From Fallopia convolvulus (lineage: Eukaryota; Streptophyta; Magnoliopsida; Caryophyllales; Polygonaceae), in assembly GCA_964016875.1 (NCBI GenBank), contig OZ024719.1, positions 63,931,224 to 63,995,223 on the forward strand: DNA of 64,000 bases, written 5' to 3'. Both the position numbers and the translations under genes were made by a program. Below, piece after piece: positions 10,886 through 20,769 of the stretch. Numbering within the stretch: the stretch's first letter is position 1; every line of letters begins with the position of its first letter. The notes beneath the pieces were generated by a model that did no database searches, had not been told where the DNA came from, and was given only the letters and a program-made list of their open reading frames with translations.

Positions 10886-11520
10886 CAAATCAATCATCCT
10901 ATACATCTTAATTCGATTTTCAATGTGTTGGATTTAAAAGGTTCATTTGATTTTCCCCACTTTTTGTAGGTCGGAAGCGAGTTTGAGTTGATTCTTGAAC
11001 ACATTCGATCATATGCAAATGCTTTACGCTTCCAATTGAACAAGTCCTACTACAACGATGTCAAGATCGAGCATATGGAACCAACCGAATAAAAATTATT
11101 GAACTTATATTCGTGTAACATACCAAGTAGATTATATGAAAATGGTTGTGTAATGTTTTTGTAACATCTTTGATGTACGTAAATGAATAATGTTTGAAGT
11201 TTTGGGCTTTGCACTCTAGTGCAACCCCTCCCCCTCCTCATTCCTATGGTTGTGGATGATTTTTTAATGTTTGACAAATAAAAACACCAGAACATGGTTT
11301 CATTAAAGGACATTGTAAGCATTATCGGGCACTACTATCGTACATAGAAATCCACACATTTATAATTGAAAATCGCACTTATCATACACAATAAACAAAG
11401 TTTAAAACCACAATCCTTTGTCTAATTTTCTACGTACCCGCCGTTTACAAAACTTGCCACAAATCATCCCTAGCACAAGAAAAAAAAGCAAAGAATCCGG
11501 CAATTCTTCGGACACGGTTT
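10886..11520. other. 3' region between convergent genes
   Basis: It holds the 3' part of the phytocyanin transcript and the end of the CRF-like transcript from the other strand. TTTTTGTAG at about 10962-10970 is a possible acceptor for a second phytocyanin intron. No separate gene is seen. Confidence 0.5.
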
Positions 11521-12387
11521 TCAAATACTAGCAGCTAGAGGATCCGACCCGAATATGTCACCGATGTCCAGGCTCTGCTCGTCGGCGGGCCAAGTAGTAT
11601 CCGAAATCTCAAACCCGAAATCAAAGCTTCCAACGTCACAAACGTGGTCCAGATCCAAACCCAAACCCGAATCCGCAAATAAATCGAAATCCATTACGGG
11701 CGGGAAGATGACGTCACAGCCGAAGAAATCGCTGGAGAACAGAGAATCAAATGACCCCGACGAGCAATCGTCGGAACAGGAACCAATCAATTTCTCCTCA
11801 ACGGGCCCTATTTCGGATTTCGGGCCGGGCTGGCGGGCCTTCCTCCCATCTGTCTTCTCCGGCTTCGTACGGAGAAAGGAGAGGTCGGCAACGCCGCCTT
11901 TGACCACGGCGGCTTCCACCTCCCCGGTAACGTTCGTGGCTAGCCAGTTCCGTACACGCCTGTTCTTTACTTGGCCGCCGCTTGAACTCGCCATTTTATC
12001 CGAAGACGACGTCGTTCTGCCTCCAGTGTTTGTGTTTCGTTTCCTCTTCAACGGAACGCCTCTAGCCAAAACGGCGTCGTCGGAGTGTGAAGAAGCGGTG
12101 ACAGTTGTGGTAGTTTTCGTAAAATGGGGCTCAATGTTGACGTGGCTGATGAACCGCTTGACACGGCGTCGTTCCGAGGAGTTGGAGGTAAACGAGGCTT
12201 CGTCGTCACTGGAGGAGTCGGTGGCGTCGGCGTCGGTAACAGAAATCCGTACGACTCTTGGGAAGGCGGTGGTGGGTTTTCTTCGGATTTTACGGAAGTG
12301 GGGAGCGGTGGGTTTGAGAAGGGGGTTTTGCGAAAGTTCTGTATCCGCCATACCTAATTTGACATGAAGCTCACTCTCCACTACCAT
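11521..12387 (-). CDS. cytokinin-response-factor-like protein with eroded AP2 domain
   Basis: The 288-aa frame is intact and GC-rich. The likely start is the first Met or the Met at residue 13 (MADTELSQNP). Residues about 31-62 carry the CRF-family signature FRKIRRK...VRISVTDADATDSSSD, normally followed by an AP2/ERF DNA-binding domain. Here only two pieces of AP2 can be lined up: KNRRVRN for the start (RGVR) and WLAT...EVEAAVV for the WLGT...EEAA part, at residues about 141-162. The beta-strand core between them, with the base-contacting residues, is absent. The C-terminal half is acidic and Phe/Asp-rich (FDSLFSSDFFG, MDFDLFADSG), like an activation domain. It may be a regulator that binds partners but not DNA. 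The CRF signature is a firm sight match; the AP2 deletion is my alignment by eye. Confidence 0.8.
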   Translation of the reverse strand: MVVESELHVKLGMADTELSQNPLLKPTAPHFRKIRRKPTTAFPRVVRISVTDADATDSSSDDEASFTSNSSERRRVKRFISHVNIEPHFTKTTTTVTASSHSDDAVLARGVPLKRKRNTNTGGRTTSSSDKMASSSGGQVKNRRVRNWLATNVTGEVEAAVVKGGVADLSFLRTKPEKTDGRKARQPGPKSEIGPVEEKLIGSCSDDCSSGSFDSLFSSDFFGCDVIFPPVMDFDLFADSGLGLDLDHVCDVGSFDFGFEISDTTWPADEQSLDIGDIFGSDPLAASI

Positions 12388-13257
12388 TTACAAAATTTGA
12401 AACACGGGGAGGGAGAAATGGGATAGCAGGAAACAAAAAGGAAGGAGAAGGATAGAACAAGTAAACAGCGTGCGCAGAGAATTTGAGAGACTGGAGAAAG
12501 AGAGGTTTTGGGGGAGAGAAAAAGCAAAGATAGATAAGACTTTAGACAAATTCTTGGCCTTCTTTACCGGAAAAAAGCAATTTTATCTCACGGGAAGGGG
12601 AGGGAAAAAAAAGCTTCTAGACCGGGTTTTCCTGTTTGTTCCACACTTCCACGCATGTTTACAAAGAGTTTATAAGTTAATTATTCAGAAAAGCACTATA
12701 ATCTAGCATTTAAGCTTCTAATTTATTAAATTAAACGGAATAAGTATATCCTTCCCGGAGGCAGGAGCTCTCTACAAACGGGATACTACTTTTCAGGTCA
12801 AAAGCAGATGTATATTTTGAGACAAACGAGTTTCCTTTGTGGTTAAATCTCTCTCAGTGGCAGCATGAAAGCTGAATTTCTCGCTTTCTCGTTAAACGAA
12901 CGGAATTTAAATGTTTAACAGAATACAGTATTATGTCCCCACTTTTTCTTTTCTTTTTCCGATTTCTCCAATTTACTGAACTTTGATCGATCTTATATAA
13001 CTTTGTTTCAATATTAACGGTATAGAAAGTGTACATGTTTCCGTTCACATAAACGAAAGTGTACACTTCTTCTTTCAGAATAAAAGCTTAAAAGAAACGT
13101 ATATACGCAAAGGAAGAAGAAGGGCATGTGAGATGCCGTTCCGTGTCCAGTGGATGATGTAAAAGCAAGTCATCCAACGGCTAGTCTGCTCACAAGTACA
13201 AGATTTTAATGCTAGACGGCTACTACTCTAAAACTACTGAATACTGGATAGTAAATA
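12388..13257. other. upstream region of the CRF-like gene
   Basis: A purine-rich leader (GGAGAAAGAGAGG-like) precedes the start on the minus strand. No further gene is seen before the mariner-like element. The short frames here look accidental. Confidence 0.5.
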
Positions 13258-13283
13258 CTCCCTCCGTCCCATAATGTTTGTCC
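13258..13283 (+). repeat. mariner-like element left TIR
   Basis: CTCCCTCCGTCCCATAATG continues TTTGTCC. It pairs with 17208-17233 over 26 bp with about three mismatches. Confidence 0.9.
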
Positions 13284-13926
13284 ACTTTCCATATCCGTCG
13301 TCCCAAAATGTTTGTCGTACTATCCCCTCCTTCCATTTATATCTACACTTTACTCAATCTCTTTCCTACTTTATCTACACTTTATTCACTCTCTTTCATA
13401 CTTTATCTTTTCACTCTCTCTTCCTCTTTACTCCATTGAAAGCACCTCCATTAAAATGACCTCCATTAAAATCATTTCCATAGCCCAATTTTTGTTCACG
13501 TTGATTTTAAAATAATCAAATTTTTTTGTTCACTCTCTCTGGTTTTTTGAACCCATTTTAATTTTTTGCTCTCCTGAACCCATTTTAATGGCAGCCCAAA
13601 ACTTTGCCTTGCCCAAATCGAGCCAGCCCAAAATCTTGCCTTGCCCCACCACAAAACCCTAAGCATGAGGCTTTAAATGTCTCACATGAAGCTTCTGGAT
13701 GCCTTCCACCTCTCTAAACACTACCTCTTGCAAACCCTAGTGGCGGCGGCGCAAGAGAGCTTTGCCTCGCTCTCTGAAATCTTGCCTTCCTCTCTCGAAT
13801 TTGTTCTCGATTTGGCTCAAATTCCTTCGATCGGTCATTTCTTTATCGGTTTTCTTCCTCGTTCCTTCCCTCTCCTTTCTTCCTCTGAATATTGGCTAAT
13901 TCGAGTGTTGGATGTCTTTGTTGAAG

Positions 13927-14280
13927 ATGGATCGCAAGTGCTTTCACTCCATGACTGATGAGGAGGTGGATGCCTTGTTCGCCCATTCCGATGATGATGA
14001 TGATGGCCTGTCTTCGATTCCCTCTGATTCTGTCCCATGCTCCCAGCATCCGAGGTGTGAGTGGAGCTATGGGTGCAAGGGAAACCATTCCTTTAGTCCT
14101 GGTCAGTCTGAGGAGTCTGTTGAGGGCTTCTTGCGGTCCGAAGATGATGACTCTGTTGACCAAGTGCGTCTTCCCTTGTCTCCGGGGAATGGTGTGAAAG
14201 TGGAAGCTCAAGATTCAACTTCTGATGACCCTAAAGAGATTGATGGCGTAGTAGCATCAGATCTGAAGCCTGATGCTTAG
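13927..14280 (+). CDS. unknown acidic protein encoded inside the mariner-like element
   Basis: From MDRKCFHSMTDEEVDALF the frame runs about 117 residues; an in-frame Met five codons earlier (13912) is also possible. The sequence is very acidic (HSDDDDDGL, SEDDDSVDQ) and Ser-rich, with three Cys (VPCSQHPRCEWSYGC). No known domain was recognised. The upstream 250 bp contain AAACCCTAG and CT-rich stretches typical of plant 5' leaders, which suggests a captured host gene piece. It points toward the transposase gene. Plant mariner-like elements normally encode only a transposase, so this is odd. It could be a passenger gene, an accessory factor or a chance frame. Confidence 0.45.
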   Translation: MDRKCFHSMTDEEVDALFAHSDDDDDGLSSIPSDSVPCSQHPRCEWSYGCKGNHSFSPGQSEESVEGFLRSEDDDSVDQVRLPLSPGNGVKVEAQDSTSDDPKEIDGVVASDLKPDA

Positions 14281-14750
14281 ATAAGTCCCCTTTGAACTTG
14301 TATTAGCTTCTGTTTTATTTGCATGGTGTGTTGGACATGTTTCTTCTGTTGTGCGTCCCCTTTTGAATGCTTGACATTGATGTTATGGATTGATAAGCTT
14401 CATGTGGTTGATCTCTGTTGAAACTGATGTTGAGATGTGTTTCTGTTGGCCTGTTGTATGCTTGATTTTATGGATGATATGGAACATTGAGCTAGTGATT
14501 TGTGTTGGATGAATGTCTTGGCATATGTGCATTGATTTCTTTGAATGCATTATTGATGGGTGTATGTTGTAGTTTGAAATGGATGCTTTGTATGATGTGT
14601 CTCCTATCAGATAAAACTTGTGCTTTCATGACAATCAATGAAGAGAACTTGCTTTGTGTTCTTAGAGATTTTTTTTTGGTAATCGATGAAGAAATTTTTT
14701 TGGGGAGCCTGAGATTGACATTCTGATTTCATACTACCATTACATACAAA

Positions 14751-15090
14751 TGGAAACCAGCCATGAATATGTGGCTGAATTGAGGCCTTTGTATGTGAAT
14801 GAGTTTTGTGGAATTGGTTTTTAATCAATGATGCAAAAGGGGAAAACTGAGATTGCCTTTTTTTTTAATCAATGATGAGTCTTTTATGAACTGAGAATAC
14901 AAATCACATATATCTATAGACTTGTTGATATACTATAGGAAACCGGCCTTGAATGTGGCTGAATTGAGGCCTTTGTATTTCAATGAGTGTTGTGGATTGA
15001 TTTGAATTCAATGATGGTTTAGGAGACACCTGAGATTTTTTTTTAATCAATGATGAGTCCTTTAACTGAGAATGAGTTTTATGTGGAGGA
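14751..15090 (+). repeat. diverged tandem duplication inside the mariner-like element
   Basis: Two units of about 187 and 150 bp start with GGAAACC(A/G)GCC. They share GTGGCTGAATTGAGGCC and TTTAATCAATGATGAGTC. The region 14281-15244 is otherwise noncoding. Confidence 0.8.
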
Positions 15091-15244
15091 TAATTTCATT
15101 CAATGATTGAATAGGGGACAGCTGAGATTGCCATTTTCATTACACACTTGGTCATTAAGATCCCAAAATGCCATATGTTTTCACTTAAACATTTACACAA
15201 AAGGCTAGTAATTACACAAAAGTGGATGAATGCTTGATTACATC

Positions 15245-16849
15245 CTAACTGAATTGACTATCCTCTCCAAATTCATCTTCATTGTCTTGGTCTCCATTGG
15301 TGGTTTGATTCCCCTGCATTTCTGTTTCTGGTTGTTGACCTGCTTGACTTGCTTCTGTTGCATTTCCAAATCCATGAATTCTGTTCCATGCTTCAATAAC
15401 TGCCCACCTAGGTGCTTGCACTTGTTGTGGTAAATTCCCCTCAGCTCTTAATCTGTTTTTGTTGACATGTGGGACATCATAGTCATTGCCTCCTTTTGCT
15501 TTTAGTATTTCATTCATGACGTATTGTAATGTCATCCACACATTAGCTAGTGTTGTTGGTTGTAGCTCATAAAATGCCTCCTTCACTGCATCCAACATGA
15601 GATCAATATTCTTGGGCATCTTTTTATGCATTAAAGATTGTATGCTTCTGAAAAACCCAAGGTCTAAGATGTTTAAATCCGGACTGTTTGGTGGTTGTTG
15701 GATTAATATGAATGTGAAGTCCTCTTGCTGATCCACTTGTTGCCACCCTGCATCTTCTTGAGTGATATGAGCTTTTGCATTATCTTGTTGGATGAATATG
15801 ACCTTATGCCCTGGATGTTCTGGCCATTTGGATTTTATTGCTGGGACTATCTGGTCAATTAGTATTCTCCTTGTGACATTCTTGTTCACTGATTCTACCA
15901 GCTTTGTTACAACTGTCCCCTTCTCCCTATTTTTTGATTTTCTTTTTGCTGCCTCTTGATAAGTGAATGGAAAGATCCCTATCTTTCCATCAAATGTGCA
16001 TTGCCCCTCTGAATTGAATCTTGGTCTGACAACTGCTGTTGTGAACATTACTTTTGGTATGAACTTGCTTGAGCTGGCAACTCTGTACTTGCCCCTTTCA
16101 TTTTGAGCTAGATACACTCTTTGTGTCTTCTTGCTTAGATAGAACCATTTTTCATCAATATGGACGAAATCATACATGCTGTAATATTGTCTTTTAGTTT
16201 CTGCATTAGAACCTTGCAAGAGATTTAGGATCCACTCTAACCTGGTTCTCTTGTTTGCATCTTTGAGGCCAGGGTGGAGTGAATTAGTATGTGGCCGTAT
16301 AATTTTCCTCTTGACCATTCTATGAGTGGTGCTTTTTGACACTGCTAGATGGTTGGCTAAATCTCTGATGCATGACCTGTCTCCCATGTTGATTTCAGTG
16401 ATTTTTGCTGCTTCTACTTGTATTCTTTTCCTACCACACTTGTGATATTTTGTGCTGACATTGGGCACTTGTGATGCACTGTCTTGCTCCTTGTATGTGT
16501 TCCATAACCTGGATATTGTCCTTGTTGACAGATCAAATTCTAAGGCAAGATCCTTGAATGCACCCTTTGGTAGATGTCCCCCACTCTCCACTTGTAGAAG
16601 CTTCATGAGTATGTGCATCTTTCTATCGGAGCTGAGTCTGGTCTTGTAGCGCTGATGATGTGAAGTTGCTGGTGGTTGACTTTCTGGTGTTGCTTGATGC
16701 TGACCTGCTTGTTGGTTGTCTCCATTAATGGAAGATTCTTCTTCCATGCCTCTGATTGGCTCGTTAAGATCAAGTAGGAAAACATTATGGTCAGCGTCAC
16801 AACTTTCTTCCTCTTGTGGAAATTCATTTAAGTCAAACACTGAAGCCAT
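15245..16849 (-). CDS. mariner-like transposase (DD39D)
   Basis: The likely start is MASVFDLNEFP, giving 534 aa; the open frame extends 53 codons further up to 17008 but that part looks like leader. The N-terminus has two DLNE motifs (FDLNEFP, LLDLNEP), similar to plant EAR repressor motifs. Two helix-turn-helix regions follow, with LSTRTISRLWNTY and AVSKSTTHRMVKR. The catalytic triad is complete: D in VHIDEKWFY (about residue 231), D in IQQDNAKAH (about 354) and D in NILDLGFF (about 394), with 39 residues between the last two, the plant DD39D type. The enzyme would bind the TIRs in the nucleus and cut and paste at TA. With intact ends and frame the element may still be active. Confidence 0.93.
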   Translation of the reverse strand: MASVFDLNEFPQEEESCDADHNVFLLDLNEPIRGMEEESSINGDNQQAGQHQATPESQPPATSHHQRYKTRLSSDRKMHILMKLLQVESGGHLPKGAFKDLALEFDLSTRTISRLWNTYKEQDSASQVPNVSTKYHKCGRKRIQVEAAKITEINMGDRSCIRDLANHLAVSKSTTHRMVKRKIIRPHTNSLHPGLKDANKRTRLEWILNLLQGSNAETKRQYYSMYDFVHIDEKWFYLSKKTQRVYLAQNERGKYRVASSSKFIPKVMFTTAVVRPRFNSEGQCTFDGKIGIFPFTYQEAAKRKSKNREKGTVVTKLVESVNKNVTRRILIDQIVPAIKSKWPEHPGHKVIFIQQDNAKAHITQEDAGWQQVDQQEDFTFILIQQPPNSPDLNILDLGFFRSIQSLMHKKMPKNIDLMLDAVKEAFYELQPTTLANVWMTLQYVMNEILKAKGGNDYDVPHVNKNRLRAEGNLPQQVQAPRWAVIEAWNRIHGFGNATEASQAGQQPETEMQGNQTTNGDQDNEDEFGEDSQFS

Positions 16850-17207
16850 CAAGGCCAGACAATGATGCAGAAAAAAAAGATGCCCTCTCTTTTCACTAAA
16901 TGCTCTGGGTTTTTTTTTGAGTAAATGTTCTTTGTTGCTCAGAAATGGAATGAATGAATGTGAAGATAGGTTAAAGAAGAATGTTGTACAGTGAAAGAAG
17001 ATAGCCATCTGTGTACTTTGTTTCTATTGGTTCATTATGTATGAGCTTGTTTCTTATTGGTTGAAATTAAAACACACGGATTACTCTTTTGGAGTTGTAA
17101 AAATTTGCACTCATTCTACTTTTTGAATGTACTGTTTGAACAGAGAGCAACTTGTACTTTCAACCCCTTTTTTTACTTTCCTTAAATAATGTGCCCTTTG
17201 TCCTTTT

Positions 17208-17233
17208 GGACAAACATATTGGGACAGAGGGAG
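17208..17233 (-). repeat. mariner-like element right TIR
   Basis: Its complement starts CTCCCTCTGTCCCAATATG and pairs with 13258-13283. Confidence 0.9.
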
Positions 17234-17431
17234 TACTATACACTACGCAACCTCACTGTCTACTGCCATAGGCAAGTCAGTTGCCTTCTTTTTTTATTCC
17301 AACAATATCAATTATCCATCGTCCATACTTCATACTATACGTACTTGAGTTTAACAAAGAGCATTATTTAAGATATCCTTCTAGTAAGGTTGGGTATATT
17401 AGCCTATTTATCATATCATACTACCCAAGTA

Positions 17432-19977
17432 CTAACCCATGGCATACTTCTGAGTCCAGCTCCTTGCAGTTGATTCATACTTGGCCCTGTCTGTCTTAAA
17501 CGTGTGTGCAATCTCCGGCACCAAAGGATCGTCAGGGTTGGGGTCACACAACAAGGAGCAAATCGAGAGCAGCACCTGCAAGTTAAAATGGCATTGCCAT
17601 TACAACACATTATTGGTGAATTATTTTGATAAGATATCACTTTTACATTACCATGGACGCAGTTTCATAGTTTTTTGCTATTATACACTGCCGTCCAACA
17701 TATAAAACCCAGAAAGTTGAGTGAGCCATTAATCACTTCAATGATCATATGATGACAAAAGGTAAGCATATTCAACAATTAATGATTCTCAAATAAACTG
17801 ATTTTAGTGAAGTCAACTTGAGAATCAACAAAGACTCCAGACCTCCATACAAAGCAGGATGTCAAAAAAACCAAGGAGCTAGTAGCCTAGTAGTAAATAT
17901 AGCCAATCTACTCTATTGATCTCAAAGAAAAAGCCATGTTTAAGATGGTGAGATGCACCAAGTATTTCATCTTAGGTCAATAGATTTAACTTGTGCTTGC
18001 CATGTCTTGGGATTACATGGTAAGGTATCATAATCTATTGAAGTATGCATGTTAAAAAAATTGGATATATCTTCTGCCACAGTAACAGCAGGTTTAATAT
18101 AACATAACAATGATCGGGTTTAAGCAACTGGACGACAAAATCTTATGCATGCCAATGACAAAGATGGTGGTAATAACCTTGGAAACTGTAAGTGCAGGGC
18201 TCCATTGTTCCTTTAAAATATCAAGACAAATGCTGCCATTGGTATTAATATTAGGGTGGAAAACCTTGGTCCTGAATGCAACCTGCATAAGACAATTGCA
18301 ATTAAACAAGGACGCAGCAACCAAAATAAGACAATCGATTGAATGGAAAAAGATATCATTAAAGATTGAGAGGATTCAAAATCATAGATCACTATGTACA
18401 GTACCTTTGGTGGTTTAAATGGATAATCAGGAGGGAAGTGAATAGACACTAGGAACACCCCTCCGGTATAAGGACTGTCAGGAGGACCCATAATTGTAGC
18501 CTGCCAATGGAACATGTCTTCCGCAACAGGGCCTGGTACTTATCAAGGTAAAAAACAAATCAAATAAACAAAGAAATAATCCCTTAGCATTATGAAACTT
18601 AAAAATTAAAACAACAGGTTAGAAGACTTCAGTTCAAATGAACATATCACATCATTAGAATCTAACATGAAGCATGTACATAGAAACAATACGTCTCAAA
18701 TCAAAGAATACAATTTTTTTAGCAATTTAATATGACGAGCAGAAAGATTCAGAGTTTCTAAGCCTCATCAACATTACACATTAATCAAGAAAACCAAGCC
18801 TGATGTGATGCCAGCTTCCCCTTTGCATAAATAGGTTAAACTTCTTCAAAACATGGAGTGAATAACTGAATATTCAGAAGATACACAAACTTCGGTATTA
18901 CTTTACCATTTCATTCAAGATAATGTGGATAGCCATTAACTTGACACCTCAAAATGGATTTCATTGTAAAGAATCCAAACGCCCAAGATATTAACAAGAA
19001 CAAATCAACATTCCCGTTTATATCACTCTTTAACTGCTTCCCTACAGAATACTGTGAACATTTAGCACCATTGTCCACTACAGAATACTCTAAACATACT
19101 CCAGCACTGGAAGTAAAAGGGATTACAGTTTGTTCCTGTAGCCTCTCAGTCAATCAATTAGCTGAATAAAAGAAACTCAAAGTGATCATACTCAAACTCA
19201 TGATCTCACCAGTTCCAAATTTGTAAACCCGGACAGAAAGGCAATCCCTCTGATCAATATCATAGTACATGTTTGGAATCTATTTTACTATTTCCCAAAC
19301 TAGATTCATCTCAATGTCACACCCATTCCCCGCGAAAAGGATTAAGAGAAGAAGAATTTGTTACAGGAATATCTAGGCCCGGTTCAGCCAAGAGTTCCAG
19401 TTTTAGTTATTAACTACCCGTTTGCATTTAAATTATGTTTTAAGAGGTTGAACTGTCTAGTCCCTTCCCCTATTCCTTTATATTATGTAATCAATCCAGC
19501 CTTTTGGCAACCAATCAATGAAAATTTGAATTCCTATCTCTCTTCCTAATTCCCTCTCAAAACTCTCTGAAATCTATCTCCATCTTGCGAATTCTAAACT
19601 CTTCGAATTGGCCTTTCCTCTTCTTTATGGCCGGTTTCTAAGATTGGGTTTTTCTGGTTTCGAGCTCAGTGAAGTTCCTAGCTAGCATTTATCAATCGTT
19701 CCCAGTTTTCCGGTTTCGGAATTGTACGGAAAAATTCGCAATCAACTCATAAACATATCCAACAAAAAAACAATCACAAGTAAAAAAAGCAAAAGAAAGC
19801 ACGATCACTTCTTTTCGGCTGAAAAAATCCAAATATAACTCAGCCGACTTGAAAGTCCTTAACAAGACCGCAACAAAACTATTAGGATAATTAAGAACGA
19901 AACTAACCGGCACTGCAAGAGGTGGGAGGATCCTTCTGGAGGTCCTTCAATTCCTTCAAGATCCGCTTCGACGCCAT
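17432..19977 (-). CDS. ubiquitin-conjugating enzyme E2, UBC8/UBC10 type
   Basis: Four exons on the minus strand join cleanly: 19908-19977, 18405-18532, 18178-18282 and 17432-17575. Together they give 447 nt and 148 aa, the normal size of this class. All introns are GT-AG. The protein begins MASKRILKELKDLQKDPPTS and ends ARSWTQKYAMG. It has the HPN motif (VFHPNINTNG) and the catalytic Cys in GSICLDILKEQW (residue about 85). The enzyme accepts ubiquitin from E1 and passes it to substrates with E3 ligases, in cytosol and nucleus. The first intron is long (1375 bp). A mariner-like element ends about 200 bp past the stop, so the 3' UTR may run into transposon sequence. No defect was seen. Confidence 0.95.
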
Positions 19978-20769
19978 GGAAGAAACCCTAGAATTTTAAC
20001 CAAACCCCCATGAATTCCAGACAAAGAAGAAGAAGAAAAGAAAGATGAAACCTCTGAATAAGAAAGCATACTAGAATTACACGAACTAAAAGAGCCTCGG
20101 AAAGAGAGGTACGGCACCAGAATCCTCCTGTGCTACTCGGTTATAGCAAGCAAGTTTCGTAGGATGATGAGGTTGTTGAGTTGTTCACAATTTGAAGGAA
20201 GCCACGCCTTATATGTAGTAAATTTTTATATAGGATTAACTTCTCTATCTAGCCAATAACCATTTGATTTTTCTAATTAATCATATATTATATAATTCAA
20301 TTACCTTATGGAATTACCTTAAAACACTTTTGCACAAATTCCTCATTAAAAATTTATATCACAGCCACTCTATTTTTTATAATGATTTTTCTAACTAATC
20401 ATATATTATATAATTCAATCACCTTATATAATTTCCAATTTTATGCACTTACTTTATTTAATAATTTTTTTATCAATTTCGTTCCTTTAAATGTTGTTCA
20501 GGAGATTTGAAATTCGAAATTGGCGGCATGTATGAAGAAAGGTTTCTCCCAATAGACCAATAGGGTCACAAAGTACTCAGTACGAATGTAGACCGGTGTC
20601 CGGCCAATCTAACATAGCCAAAAGGTAAGAAAAAAAAAATTCAAATTTCGTCAATTTACATTCTATAAGAAGAGTTCAATAAATGTATGTTGGCCGGATT
20701 TCAATCAATAAAATTGAAAAGAGAATACAATATGAAACTACATCTTCCAAATCCTCTATGTTCTACCCT
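19978..20769. other. E2 gene leader/promoter side and AT-rich intergenic DNA
   Basis: The 5' leader on the minus strand is purine/pyrimidine-rich with AAACCCTAG near the start codon complement. A near-duplicate phrase ATCATATATTATATAATTCAAT occurs at about 20279 and 20398. No gene is seen. Confidence 0.5.

Larger units (their letters stand above)
13258..17233 (-). mobile_element. mariner-like (Tc1/mariner) DNA transposon, full length
   Basis: The 3976-bp element is flanked by TA on both sides (13256-13257 and 17234-17235). It has terminal inverted repeats starting CTCCCTCCGTCCCA and CTCCCTCTGTCCCA and carries an uninterrupted transposase gene on the minus strand. The ends belong to the Stowaway/mariner type. 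The right end lies about 200 bp from the stop codon of the E2 gene, so it may sit in or next to that gene's 3' UTR. About 2 kb of the element beyond the transposase stop contains an extra ORF and internal duplications. Confidence 0.92.

Noticed and set aside
11555..12367. 270-codon plus-strand frame opposite the CRF-like gene
   Set aside because: Shadow of a GC-rich coding strand. The minus-strand product has the CRF signature and this one has no motif.
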